Positions 1-6,050 of a stretch of 10,615 nucleotides of DNA are shown piece after piece. This DNA comes from Anaerolineae bacterium (lineage in GTDB: Bacteria; Chloroflexota; Anaerolineae; E26-bin7). Below the pieces are notes generated by a model. It did not search any database. It was not told the DNA's origin and saw only the letters and a program-made list of their open reading frames with translations. Positions within the stretch are counted from its first letter, which is position 1, and every line of letters begins with the position of its first letter. The stretch covers positions 1-10,615 of the forward strand of contig JAOZOT010000089.1 of assembly GCA_029933115.1 (NCBI GenBank). Reading direction: 5' to 3'. The position numbers were made by a program, and so were the translations under genes.

Positions 1-53
1 TGTGTGGGAACATGCCCCACCCGATCACTTGCCCACGTTTACGTGCGGACTTG

Positions 54-146
54 CTACAAAAAGTCTACGAAATCACTTACTTCCTGGACCAGAGATTCGG
101 GTAACTGTTGAATCTTGGCGATAGTTACCTCATGAACGGTCATCAT
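54..146 (-). CDS. 30-residue DUF2281-like small protein, probably truncated
   Basis: A short reading frame opens with two consecutive ATG codons and stops with TAG after 30 residues. A good ribosome binding site, AGGAAAGGAG (minus strand, 151-160), lies 4 bases upstream, so it was very likely once translated. The core KIQQLPESLVQEVSDFVDFL is what I expect at the N-terminus of DUF2281 proteins, small antitoxin-like proteins usually about 60-80 residues long. Those continue past the DFVDFL helix, whereas here a stop follows at once. The downstream minus-strand sequence (1-53) keeps the frame only briefly before another stop and shows no recognisable continuation. I read it as a truncated gene at the end of a decaying antitoxin locus, but a genuine microprotein cannot be excluded. 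Confidence 0.45.
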   Translation of the reverse strand: MMTVHEVTIAKIQQLPESLVQEVSDFVDFL

Positions 147-495
147 TTGTCTCCTTTCCTCGGCTGGCCATCGTCGTCAGAGTTCCTCCCGGCTCAGCGT
201 TCCACCAAGATGCTGGCCTCCGTCGAGAACTGGCCAGGAGAGCGGGAGAGAGATGATCACGCTCGCGCCGAGTGATGTTGGTCAGGTCACTGAGCGGTTC
301 GGCTCTGACAACCAACACCCCTCCTTTGTCAACCAACATAGGCGGCTCCGACTGAGGGCGCAGACGCACGCCGCCCTTGTCTCCTTTTTCGACAACCAAA
401 GTCATCCCTGGCGACAAGCCCAAACGGCTTCGAATCGCCGCCGGTATCAAGATACGACCCAGGTCGTCCAACGATACTTCGATTACTTGGCTCAT
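130..495 (-). CDS. AbrB/MazE/SpoVT-family DNA-binding protein (antitoxin-like) with aberrant C-terminus
   Basis: The product is 121 residues from the ATG at 495, chosen because GGGTGGT lies just upstream and because the swapped-hairpin AbrB domain begins right there (residues 2-50: IEVSLDDLGRILIPAAIRSRLG, then a GMTLVVEKGD segment). This fold dimerises and binds operator DNA, and in toxin-antitoxin loci it usually neutralises a neighbouring PIN-type VapC toxin. Residues 56-80 (LVDKGGVLVVRAEPLSDL, then RRERD) match the end of typical family members, which stop within about ten residues. Here a further 40 residues rich in Ser, Arg and Pro follow. They run over the remnant of another gene in a different frame, so this tail is probably a product of decay. 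No toxin gene is visible downstream. Transcription likely starts from the minus-strand promoter at 603-631. Confidence 0.75.
   Translation of the reverse strand: MSQVIEVSLDDLGRILIPAAIRSRLGLSPGMTLVVEKGDKGGVRLRPQSEPPMLVDKGGVLVVRAEPLSDLTNITRRERDHLSPALLASSRRRPASWWNAEPGGTLTTMASRGKETNDDRS
143..260 (-). pseudogene. Frameshifted C-terminal remnant of a small antitoxin-like protein
   Basis: In the minus-strand frame one base off the AbrB gene, positions 260-180 read VLDGGQHLGGTLSREEL, followed by TGA at 179-177. Removing a single G at 178 restores YDDGQPRKGDK and a new stop at 145-143. That stop would overlap the ATG of the next small gene as ATGA, the usual spacing of co-translated genes. A PVL-x-GGxHLxGTLSREELYDD ending resembles the C-termini of some small antitoxin-type proteins, though I cannot name the family. 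The restored overlap is the main evidence. The alternative is chance coding potential inside the AbrB tail. Confidence 0.35.
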
Positions 496-602
496 CTTAC
501 CACCCTGTGGAAGGATTTTACTATCTGAGGAGCCCAAGCACATCTCACCTTTGGCCACCGCCTCAGGCTCCGCTACACTCTTGAGGTGTCTGGCGCATAT
601 TC

Positions 603-631
603 AGTATAACCCAACCTGGCCTGGAAGTCAA
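603..631 (-). promoter_or_regulatory. Sigma-70 type promoter for the AbrB-like gene
   Basis: On the minus strand, TTGACT (-35, 631-626) is separated by exactly 17 bases from TATACT (-10, 608-603). Each box matches the consensus at five of six positions. Transcription would begin near 596, giving a leader of about 100 bases before the ATG at 495. Confidence 0.7.
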
Positions 632-716
632 CCCTTTGCCATGCTCATGGCTCTCCAACTTTAGCCTCCCGAAGGCTGGGGGCTTTCGGAAGCTGCTCCT
701 CGTCGAGAATACGCTA

Positions 717-745
717 TTGACATCAGATGCAGAGGGTGCTATACT
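717..745 (+). promoter_or_regulatory. Upstream tandem promoter (P1) of the moaC operon
   Basis: A perfect TTGACA -35 (717-722), a 17-base spacer and a TATACT -10 (740-745) are seen. TGC directly before the -10 makes an extended -10 element. The start point would be near 752, giving a leader of about 107 bases that spans the second promoter. I saw no molybdenum-cofactor riboswitch-like fold in that leader by eye. Confidence 0.7.
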
Positions 746-798
746 TAAGAAAGAGCAGACCGATCAATCATTCCGGGAAGGGCTGGGCTTTTACGTTA

Positions 799-827
799 TT
801 GACATAAAGGAATATCTGTGATATAAT
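799..827 (+). promoter_or_regulatory. Downstream tandem promoter (P2) of the moaC operon, near-perfect consensus
   Basis: A perfect TTGACA (799-804), a 17-base spacer and a perfect TATAAT (822-827) are seen, with a TGA extended -10 triplet at 819-821. The expected start near 834 gives a short leader of about 25 bases containing the GGAGGGG ribosome binding site at 847-853. This should be a strong housekeeping promoter. Confidence 0.85.
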
Positions 828-858
828 CTCGATGCCGGTGGGGCGTGGAGGGGATTGA

Positions 859-1332
859 ATGAAGCTGACCCATCTGGATGAGCGTGGGCGAGCGCGTATG
901 GTTGATGTCGGGGACAAGCCAGATACTCGTCGGGTGGCGGTGGCCAAAGGTCAGGTCAAGATGAAGCCCGAAACTTTGGCTCTCATCCAGGAAGGCGGAA
1001 TCGCCAAAGGCGACGTCCTGGCTGTGGCCCAGATAGCAGGTGTGATGGCCGCCAAGCGAACTCACGAGCTCATCCCGATGTGTCATCCTTTGCTCCTGAC
1101 CAATGTGGCTGTTGAGCTCGAGCCGCAGGAGACGGCCGATTCCATCGAGATAACTGCTACTGTCAAGACTACCGGCAAGACGGGTGTGGAGATGGAAGCC
1201 CTTACCGCTGTCAGCGTGGCTGCTCTGACCATCTACGATATGTGCAAGGCTGTAGACCGCGCGATGAGGATTCAGGACATTCGCCTGGTCAGAAAAAGCG
1301 GCGGCAAGAGCGGGGAGATTGTGTTGGAGTGA
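859..1332 (+). CDS. moaC: Cyclic pyranopterin monophosphate synthase MoaC
   Basis: MoaC acts in the cytoplasm early in molybdenum cofactor synthesis, turning the MoaA product (3',8-cyclo-7,8-dihydroGTP) into cyclic pyranopterin monophosphate. At 157 residues it has the normal family length. The hallmark segments are all present: LTHLDERGRARMVDVGDK at 3-20, AKRTHELIPMCHP at 65-77, GVEMEALTAVSVAALTIYD at 109-127 followed by MCKA, and the KSGGKSG tail at 146-152. By alignment with E. coli MoaC, K50, H76, D127 and K130 fall at the active-site positions. The ATG is preceded by GGAGGGG with 5-base spacing and sits about 25 bases behind a near-consensus promoter. It is the first gene of the operon, and its stop overlaps the start of the MOSC gene by four bases. 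No other moa genes are in the window. Confidence 0.96.
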   Translation: MKLTHLDERGRARMVDVGDKPDTRRVAVAKGQVKMKPETLALIQEGGIAKGDVLAVAQIAGVMAAKRTHELIPMCHPLLLTNVAVELEPQETADSIEITATVKTTGKTGVEMEALTAVSVAALTIYDMCKAVDRAMRIQDIRLVRKSGGKSGEIVLE

Positions 1333-1781
1333 AGGCGCAGGGAACTATTGTCGCTGTCTGCACCGGCGACAGAAAAGGCGTGCGTAAGAGAAACGTGGGG
1401 GAAGCCCAGCTTAAGGCCGATTGGGGGATTGAGGGCGATGCCCACGCTGCCAACTGGCACCGCCAGGTGAGCCTGCTGGCCGTGGAAAGCATTGACAAGA
1501 TGCGCCAGAAGGGCCTTAACGTAGGGCCGGGCAGCTTTGCCGAGAACCTCACCACTCGGGGCATTGATCTGTTAGCTCTGCCCGTCGGCTCGCGTGTGCG
1601 CGTCGGCTCCGAGACCGAATTGGAGATCACCCAGCACGGCAAGCTTTGCCACGAGCGTTGTGCCATCTACTACGCGGCCGGTGACTGCGTCATGCCCCGC
1701 GAGGGCGTCTTCGCCCGGGTGGTCAAAGGAGGGGTGGTCAGAGTAGGCGATGCCATCGAGCCCGTGGACGACGAGGAGTAG
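1329..1781 (+). CDS. MOSC domain-containing protein (molybdenum cofactor-related)
   Basis: The product is a stand-alone MOSC domain of 150 residues. MOSC domains bind or transfer sulfurated molybdenum cofactor or related metal-sulfur groups and occur in Moco sulfurases and YiiM-like proteins. The GTG at 1329 is chosen because it overlaps the moaC stop as GTGA and places TIVAVCTGDRKG, the first domain strand, at the N-terminus. Visible landmarks are WGIEGDAHA near residues 30-40, GPGSFAENLTTRGIDL in the middle, and a cysteine-rich LCHERCAIYYAAGDC segment near 100-115. The conserved MOSC cysteine should be in that last segment. Overlap with moaC implies translational coupling and a shared role in cofactor synthesis. 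Its exact substrate cannot be told from sequence. Confidence 0.88.
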   Translation: MKAQGTIVAVCTGDRKGVRKRNVGEAQLKADWGIEGDAHAANWHRQVSLLAVESIDKMRQKGLNVGPGSFAENLTTRGIDLLALPVGSRVRVGSETELEITQHGKLCHERCAIYYAAGDCVMPREGVFARVVKGGVVRVGDAIEPVDDEE

Positions 1782-1787
1782 AAAGGC

Positions 1788-2882
1788 TTGATTCTAAGTT
1801 GTGTCAATTGCCGGCAAACTTATCCCCTTAACACGCGCCATTGGCACTGCCAATGTGGTGGCGTTTTCGAGCTCAAGGACGGGCCGGGCTTTGTCAGGGA
1901 TGCAATCCGAAGGAAGGAGCCCAGCCTGTGGCGTTATCGGGCCATGCTGCCTCTGGATCAAGATGAGCACATCATCTCTCTGGGTGAAGGGTTCACCCCT
2001 TTAGTCGAGACCGACGTCTATGGCCTGAAAGTCCACTGTAAGGTGGAGTTCCTGTCTCCGACCGGTTCTTTCAAAGACCGAGGGACCGCCGTCCTTGTCA
2101 GCGTGTTGAATAGCCTGGATATCGAAACAGTTGTGGATGACTCTTCGGGCAACGCCGGGGCCAGTCTGGCTGCTTACGCTGCCCGGGCGGGCATGACCAG
2201 TGAGATATACGTGCCGGCCGGTGCCTCATCGTCCAAACGAGCCCAGATTGCTATCTACGGCGCCAGGTTGATAACAGTGGACGGTTCCCGCCAGGAGACT
2301 GCTCTGGCCGCGCAGAAGACAGCCGCCGGTAATGCATACTATGCCAGTCACTATTACAACCCTTTCACCTTGCAGGGTCTAAAGACTATAGCCTACGAAA
2401 TTTGGGAGCAGTTGGGCGAGCGTAGCCCTGACAATCTCGTCTTGCCCGTTGGACACGGCACTCTCCTACTGGGGGCGTATCAGGGTTTCATGGACTTGTT
2501 TGAGGCTGGCCTAATTGACCAATTGCCCCGCCTTTTCGCCGTGCAAGCCCTGGGCTGTGCTCCCATCTACGAGGCCCATCTCCAGGGCGCCGATGAGGTG
2601 AGCCCTCTGAAAGAAGGCGAGACGCTGGCTGAAGGCATCCGCATCCCTTACCCGGTGCGGGGCAGACAGATTCTGACAGCTATCAGGCGTACAGGCGGAT
2701 CTGTCCTGGCTGTGGACGACGAGCAGATAGCTCGGGCTCAGCGGGAGTTGGCCCGGCGAGGGTTCTACGTAGAATTTACGTCGGCTGCACCTGTGGCTGC
2801 TTTGCAAGAGTTACGTAACACCATCACCGCTGATCAGGTCACCGTTGTGCCCCTGACGGGCAGTGGTTTCAAGAACCCTTGA
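1788..2882 (+). CDS. thrC: Threonine synthase-like PLP-dependent enzyme
   Basis: Threonine synthase converts O-phosphohomoserine to threonine with pyridoxal phosphate. The 364-residue product starts with a zinc-ribbon-like module (C5, C8, C21, C23), as in archaeal-type and many Chloroflexota enzymes. The PLP-binding motif SPTGSFKDRG follows, with Schiff-base lysine K96, then SSGNAGASLAAYAARAG at 119-135 as the substrate loop and a final LTGSGFK. The TTG start at 1788 is preferred because a later start would remove the N-terminal cysteines. GAGGAG at 1773-1778 can serve as its ribosome binding site. It lies 6 bases after the MOSC gene, and its stop overlaps the fabF ribosome binding site. A paralogue acting on a related amino acid is possible, so the substrate is inferred from family. 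Confidence 0.85.
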   Translation: MILSCVNCRQTYPLNTRHWHCQCGGVFELKDGPGFVRDAIRRKEPSLWRYRAMLPLDQDEHIISLGEGFTPLVETDVYGLKVHCKVEFLSPTGSFKDRGTAVLVSVLNSLDIETVVDDSSGNAGASLAAYAARAGMTSEIYVPAGASSSKRAQIAIYGARLITVDGSRQETALAAQKTAAGNAYYASHYYNPFTLQGLKTIAYEIWEQLGERSPDNLVLPVGHGTLLLGAYQGFMDLFEAGLIDQLPRLFAVQALGCAPIYEAHLQGADEVSPLKEGETLAEGIRIPYPVRGRQILTAIRRTGGSVLAVDDEQIARAQRELARRGFYVEFTSAAPVAALQELRNTITADQVTVVPLTGSGFKNP

Positions 2883-2891
2883 GGAGGCAGT

Positions 2892-4136
2892 TTGACGAGA
2901 GATGTGCGGGTCGTAGTGACCGGCCTGGGAGTCATCAGCCCGGTGGGCCTGGACGTGCCTACTATGTGGCAGAATCTGGTGGCCGGCCGCTCAGGGATAA
3001 GGCCCATCACTCACTTTGACGCTTCGGACTTTGGAGTCCGAATCGCGGGCGAGGTCCGGGGCTTTGACCCGATGGACTATATGTCGGCCAAGGAGGCCCG
3101 GCGCACGGACCGCTTCGTCCAGTTCGCCATTGCTGCCGCCAGGCAGGCCGTGGCTCAGGCTGGATTGACCGTTGACCAGGCCATTGCTGATCAGGTGGGT
3201 GTCATCGTGGGGGCAGGTATGGGGGGCATTAGCACCTACACCAGGGAGTTAAGAGTCCTCGCGGAGAAAGGCCCCCGCCGTGTGAGCCCCTTTCTGATTC
3301 CGATGATCACCGTGGACGTGGCTGCCGTCCATATTGCCATCCTGATCGGAGCCAGAGGTCCCAACTTTGGCCTGAGTTCAGCTTGCAGCACCGGCTCCGA
3401 CGCCATCGGCCAGGCCTACGAAGCTATTCGTCGCGGCGACGCCCAGGCCATGATCGCCGGCGGCACCGAGGCTGCTGTCACCCCCATCGGGGTGGCCGCT
3501 TTTGACCGGATGCGGGCTCTCTCCCATCGCAACGAGGAGCCGGAGCGTGCCAGCCGTCCCTTTGACGCTGAACGGGATGGGTTCGTCATGGGCGAAGGGG
3601 GAGCCGTTGTGGTCTTGGAAGACCTGTCCTTTGCCGAGAAGCGTGGCGCAGAGCCCTTGGCCGAAGTCGTCGGCTACGCCAACACCTCTGATGCTGTATC
3701 CATAGTAGCTCCGGCCGAGGGAGGGGCAGGAGCAGCCAGAACGATGGCCCTGGCTCTGAAGAAAGCCGGCCTGAGCCCTGAGGAGGTGGATCTCGTCAGT
3801 GCTCATGGTACGTCTACCCCGCTGGGTGATTTGCACGAGACTCTGGCTCTCAAACGGGTTTTCGGCGCCCGTGCCTACAAGGTGCCCATCAGCGCCACCA
3901 AATCTATGACTGGTCATCTCCTGGGAGCAGCCGGAGCTTTGCAGGCCGTCATCACCGTGATGGCTATCCGAGAGGGCGTCATTCCCCCCACCATCAATTA
4001 CACCACACCCGATCCCCAATGCGACCTGGACTATGTGCCCAACGTGGCCCGTCGTGCCCCAATCAGGATAGCCCTCTCCAATTCCTTTGGTTTCGGAGGC
4101 CACAACGTAGCGCTGGTTTTCAAAGCCTTGTTCTAG
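2892..4136 (+). CDS. fabF: 3-oxoacyl-[acyl-carrier-protein] synthase II (FabF)
   Basis: FabF elongates fatty acids by condensing malonyl-ACP with acyl-ACP. The 414-residue protein has the full thiolase-fold set: nucleophile C165 in SSACSTGSD, H305 in AHGTSTPLGD, K337 and H342 in TKSMTGHLLGAAG, and the gating loop NSFGFGGHN at 397-405. The N-terminal VVVTGLGVISPVG and the total length are typical of KAS II. The start is TTG at 2892, fixed by GAGGAGG at 2881-2887, which overlaps the threonine synthase stop. No ATG gives a sensible alternative. rnc follows downstream, a common fabF partner, but the usual upstream acpP is absent and replaced by threonine synthase. Co-expression with the upstream genes is likely from spacing. 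Confidence 0.95.
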   Translation: MTRDVRVVVTGLGVISPVGLDVPTMWQNLVAGRSGIRPITHFDASDFGVRIAGEVRGFDPMDYMSAKEARRTDRFVQFAIAAARQAVAQAGLTVDQAIADQVGVIVGAGMGGISTYTRELRVLAEKGPRRVSPFLIPMITVDVAAVHIAILIGARGPNFGLSSACSTGSDAIGQAYEAIRRGDAQAMIAGGTEAAVTPIGVAAFDRMRALSHRNEEPERASRPFDAERDGFVMGEGGAVVVLEDLSFAEKRGAEPLAEVVGYANTSDAVSIVAPAEGGAGAARTMALALKKAGLSPEEVDLVSAHGTSTPLGDLHETLALKRVFGARAYKVPISATKSMTGHLLGAAGALQAVITVMAIREGVIPPTINYTTPDPQCDLDYVPNVARRAPIRIALSNSFGFGGHNVALVFKALF

Positions 4137-4190
4137 GACTGTAATCATTCCCTCCAGACCTTTCCGACCCGTCAGACCCATTGGAAGCCT

Positions 4191-4895
4191 ATGTCTCATT
4201 TATCCGAATGCGAGGCAGCTTTCGGCGTCACTTTTGCTGATAAAACCCTTTTGCAGCGTGCTCTGACCCATCGCTCATACGTCAACGAAAACCCCGATTT
4301 CCTCTTGGAAGACAATGAGCGCTTGGAGTATCTCGGTGATGCTATATTGGATTTCGTCATCGGTGAGTACCTTTATCATCACTTCCCGGAAATGCGAGAA
4401 GGGGAGCTCACCAGCCTGCGGGCGGCTCTGGTAAAGACCGAGACCTTGGCCCGTTTCGCCCTCCAGCTTGACCTGGGGCGATATCTATTCGTCGGTCGTG
4501 GTGAAGCGGAAAGCGGGGGGCGGGAGCGCCCGGCCAATCTCTGCGCGGCCTTTGAGGCCCTGGTGGGAGCGATATACCTGGACCAGGGCCTTGAGACGGT
4601 CAGAGATTTCCTCGCCCCTTTCGTTGAGCCTGAGCTGGAGCGCATCATTCAGGGTGAATTGGACAAGGACGCCAAGAGCCTCCTTCAGGAACTGAGCCAG
4701 GGCTTGTTGCAATTGACCCCCACTTATCGTACTGTGGCGGAGCGGGGGCCGGACCACGCCAAAGAGTTCACCGTTGAGGTAGTCATCGGAGGTCAGGTCT
4801 ATGGGCGTGGACGGGGGCCCAGCAAACAAGCCGCTGCCCAGGCGGCCGCCAGAGTAGCCCTGAAAAGATTTGACGATCGGGGCAGAGGTGGTTGA
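4191..4895 (+). CDS. rnc: Ribonuclease III with an unusual active-site substitution
   Basis: RNase III cleaves double-stranded RNA in rRNA and mRNA processing. The 234-residue protein has the nuclease domain (about 5-150) with signature NERLEYLGDAILD at 42-54, and a C-terminal double-stranded RNA-binding domain (about 160-226) ending SKQAAAQAAARVAL. By alignment with E. coli, E43, E46, D50, E70 and E122 match E38, E41, D45, E65 and E117. The position of E. coli D114 (usually AD-x-x-EA) is A119, in LCAAFEALVGAIYLD. That aspartate normally helps hold a catalytic magnesium, so activity may be altered, or A120 and neighbours may reflect a lineage variant. The ATG has only a weak GGAAG ribosome site 3 bases upstream. 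It follows fabF by 54 bases, a stretch with no other visible feature, and probably shares its transcript. Confidence 0.95.
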   Translation: MSHLSECEAAFGVTFADKTLLQRALTHRSYVNENPDFLLEDNERLEYLGDAILDFVIGEYLYHHFPEMREGELTSLRAALVKTETLARFALQLDLGRYLFVGRGEAESGGRERPANLCAAFEALVGAIYLDQGLETVRDFLAPFVEPELERIIQGELDKDAKSLLQELSQGLLQLTPTYRTVAERGPDHAKEFTVEVVIGGQVYGRGRGPSKQAAAQAAARVALKRFDDRGRGG

Positions 4896-4907
4896 CAGGC
4901 TGGCCGG

Positions 4908-5060
4908 CCCTCCCGCAGGTGGCGGACCCTGGGGAGGGTTACTGCCCGCGTAGTGTAGACATACCACCCTCCCGCAGGTTGCGAACCCTGCGGGAGGGTT
5001 ACTGCCGTGCAGTGTAGACATACCACCCTGCAGGTGGCGGATCCTGCGGGAGGGGCACTT
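4908..5060. repeat. Three tandem 59-bp-period palindromic repeats
   Basis: Units begin at 4908, 4967 and 5026, each starting with CCCTCCCGCAGG or a shortened form. The first two are exactly 59 bases and share GAGGGTTACTGCC and AGTGTAGACATACCA. Unit 2 forms a perfect 12-bp stem (4967-4978 with 4987-4998) around an 8-base loop. Unit 1 has a one-base gap in its second arm. Unit 3 has lost four bases in its first arm and diverges after the palindrome. There is no U-run, so they are not classic terminators, although read-through from rnc would form strong hairpins. The same core occurs at 9221 and 10481, marking a dispersed repetitive-element family. Confidence 0.85.
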
Positions 5061-5094
5061 GCGGCTGTGAGGGGGTGCTTTTTCTTCGATTTTG

Positions 5095-5103
5095 TGGTAT
5101 AAT
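5095..5103 (+). promoter_or_regulatory. Extended -10 promoter of the parA unit
   Basis: TATAAT at 5098-5103 is preceded by TGG, giving an extended -10. No good -35 hexamer is seen at 16-18 bases upstream (the sequence there is around GTGCTT). Transcription would start near 5110 and leave a leader of about 150 bases before parA. Confidence 0.6.
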
Positions 5104-5261
5104 GGATATCAAGTAATACGTGCTTCTGCGCGTTTGAGGCGCACTTATAGTTGCGCAGCCCTCCGACCGTTCGGCTAAGGCTTTGACTGAGGCTCGGCCC
5201 AAAGGCCGCTCACGACGAAGCCCGCCGCTCAGGCTCAATGTTGTATGTTAAGGAGGCAAAT
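5104..5261 (+). other. Structured leader of the parA unit
   Basis: Several short perfect hairpins can be drawn here. CTGCGC at 5126-5131 pairs with GCGCAG at 5153-5158. This competes with GCGC 5128-5131 pairing to GCGC 5139-5142 (flanked by GTGC 5120-5123 and GCAC 5141-5144). CCGA 5163-5166 pairs with TCGG 5171-5174, and GGCC 5196-5199 with GGCC 5204-5207. No known riboswitch or tRNA fold is recognised. The GC-rich stretch 5150-5235 looks like inserted repeat sequence. The strong AGGAGG at 5251-5256 stays outside these stems. Confidence 0.4.
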
Positions 5262-6050
5262 ATGTCGGCGAGGGTTATCTCCATCACTAATCAGAAAGGT
5301 GGAGTGGGCAAAACTACCACAGTCATCAACCTGGGAGCGGCCCTGGCAGAGTTGGGGAGAAAGACCTTGTTGATCGATCTGGACCCTCAGGCAGCTCTCT
5401 CGGTGGGATTTGGTATCAATTCCTACGAGTTGGAGGAGACCATTTACAATGCCCTCGTCGAGTCGGATAGCACAACTCTCGAAAGCGTTATCCATTACGA
5501 GATCAGACCTAACCTCGATGTAGTACCTTCCAATATTGACTTGGCGGCTGCCGAGATGGAGTTGATCGCTGCCATCGGACGGGAATACATCCTCAAAGAA
5601 AGTTTGGAGCCGGTTCAAGAAAGATATGAGTACATTTTGATTGACTGTCCTCCCAGTTTGGGTTTGTTGACCATCAATGCTCTGACTGCCTCTGACGAGG
5701 TGCTAATTCCCCTTCAGTGTGAGTACCTGGCCCTGCGGGGGATGCGGATGTTGATTGAGGTCATCGAAAAGGTTCAGAAGAAGCTCAATCCCGATCTGAA
5801 AATATTGGGCATCTTGGGTACCATGTACAATGCCAGGACAGTCCATGCTCAGGAGGTTATCGAGGAGATAAGATCCGTCTTCGGGGATAAAGTCTTCGAC
5901 GTCGTGGTTCATAACAGCATCAAGTTTGCCGAAGCGCCAGTGGTCCACAAGCCTATTCTGGAATACGCCAGTGGACATCCAGGGGCTGTGGCCTATAGAA
6001 CCCTAGCGGAGGTGATAGTCAATGGCGAGGAGAAAGAGAGCAAGTATTAA
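5262..6050 (+). CDS. ParA/Soj-family P-loop ATPase
   Basis: ParA ATPases dimerise on ATP, bind nucleoid DNA nonspecifically and are released by a partner that triggers hydrolysis. They thereby move or space DNA, chemoreceptor arrays or other cargo. The 262-residue protein has a deviant Walker A, KGGVGKTT at 12-19 with signature lysine K12 and K17, a switch LLIDLDPQ at 36-43, and Walker B YILIDCPPSL at 124-133. The start is the ATG at 5262, five bases after AGGAGG. An upstream in-frame ATG at 5238 has no such site. In the C-terminal region the usual RNVRLSEAP segment reads NSIKFAEAP, so a DNA-contact arginine is a lysine (K221). No parB follows. Instead a membrane protein gene overlaps the end by 29 bases, pointing to coupled translation and a direct partner. 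Confidence 0.93.
   Translation: MSARVISITNQKGGVGKTTTVINLGAALAELGRKTLLIDLDPQAALSVGFGINSYELEETIYNALVESDSTTLESVIHYEIRPNLDVVPSNIDLAAAEMELIAAIGREYILKESLEPVQERYEYILIDCPPSLGLLTINALTASDEVLIPLQCEYLALRGMRMLIEVIEKVQKKLNPDLKILGILGTMYNARTVHAQEVIEEIRSVFGDKVFDVVVHNSIKFAEAPVVHKPILEYASGHPGAVAYRTLAEVIVNGEEKESKY

Larger units (their letters stand above)
496..858. other. Divergent intergenic regulatory region
   Basis: These 363 bases separate the AbrB gene (leftward) from moaC (rightward). They hold one leftward and two rightward promoters, listed separately. Short frames crossing it lack ribosome binding sites and recognisable products, so I call no gene here. An AbrB-type protein could autoregulate from this region, but I see no clear operator palindrome. 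Confidence 0.7.

Noticed and set aside
636..821. Short plus-strand frame before moaC
   Set aside because: It has no ribosome site or recognisable product, and both plus-strand promoters fall within it.
752..858. Molybdenum cofactor riboswitch in the moaC leader
   Set aside because: No convincing multi-stem fold could be drawn, and the stronger promoter P2 would give a leader of only about 25 bases.
3378..4199. Long 273-residue open frame on the minus strand opposite fabF
   Set aside because: It lies wholly against a clear fabF frame, has no recognisable domain or ribosome site, and its Gly/His-rich composition is that of a shadow frame.
4485..5021. Minus-strand frame through the rnc end and the repeats
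   Set aside because: The repeated peptide blocks simply reflect the 59-bp DNA repeats, and the rest is antisense to rnc.
4908..5060. Possible CRISPR array
   Set aside because: Units are contiguous with no unique spacers between conserved repeats, and the variation lies inside the palindrome. There are no cas genes nearby.
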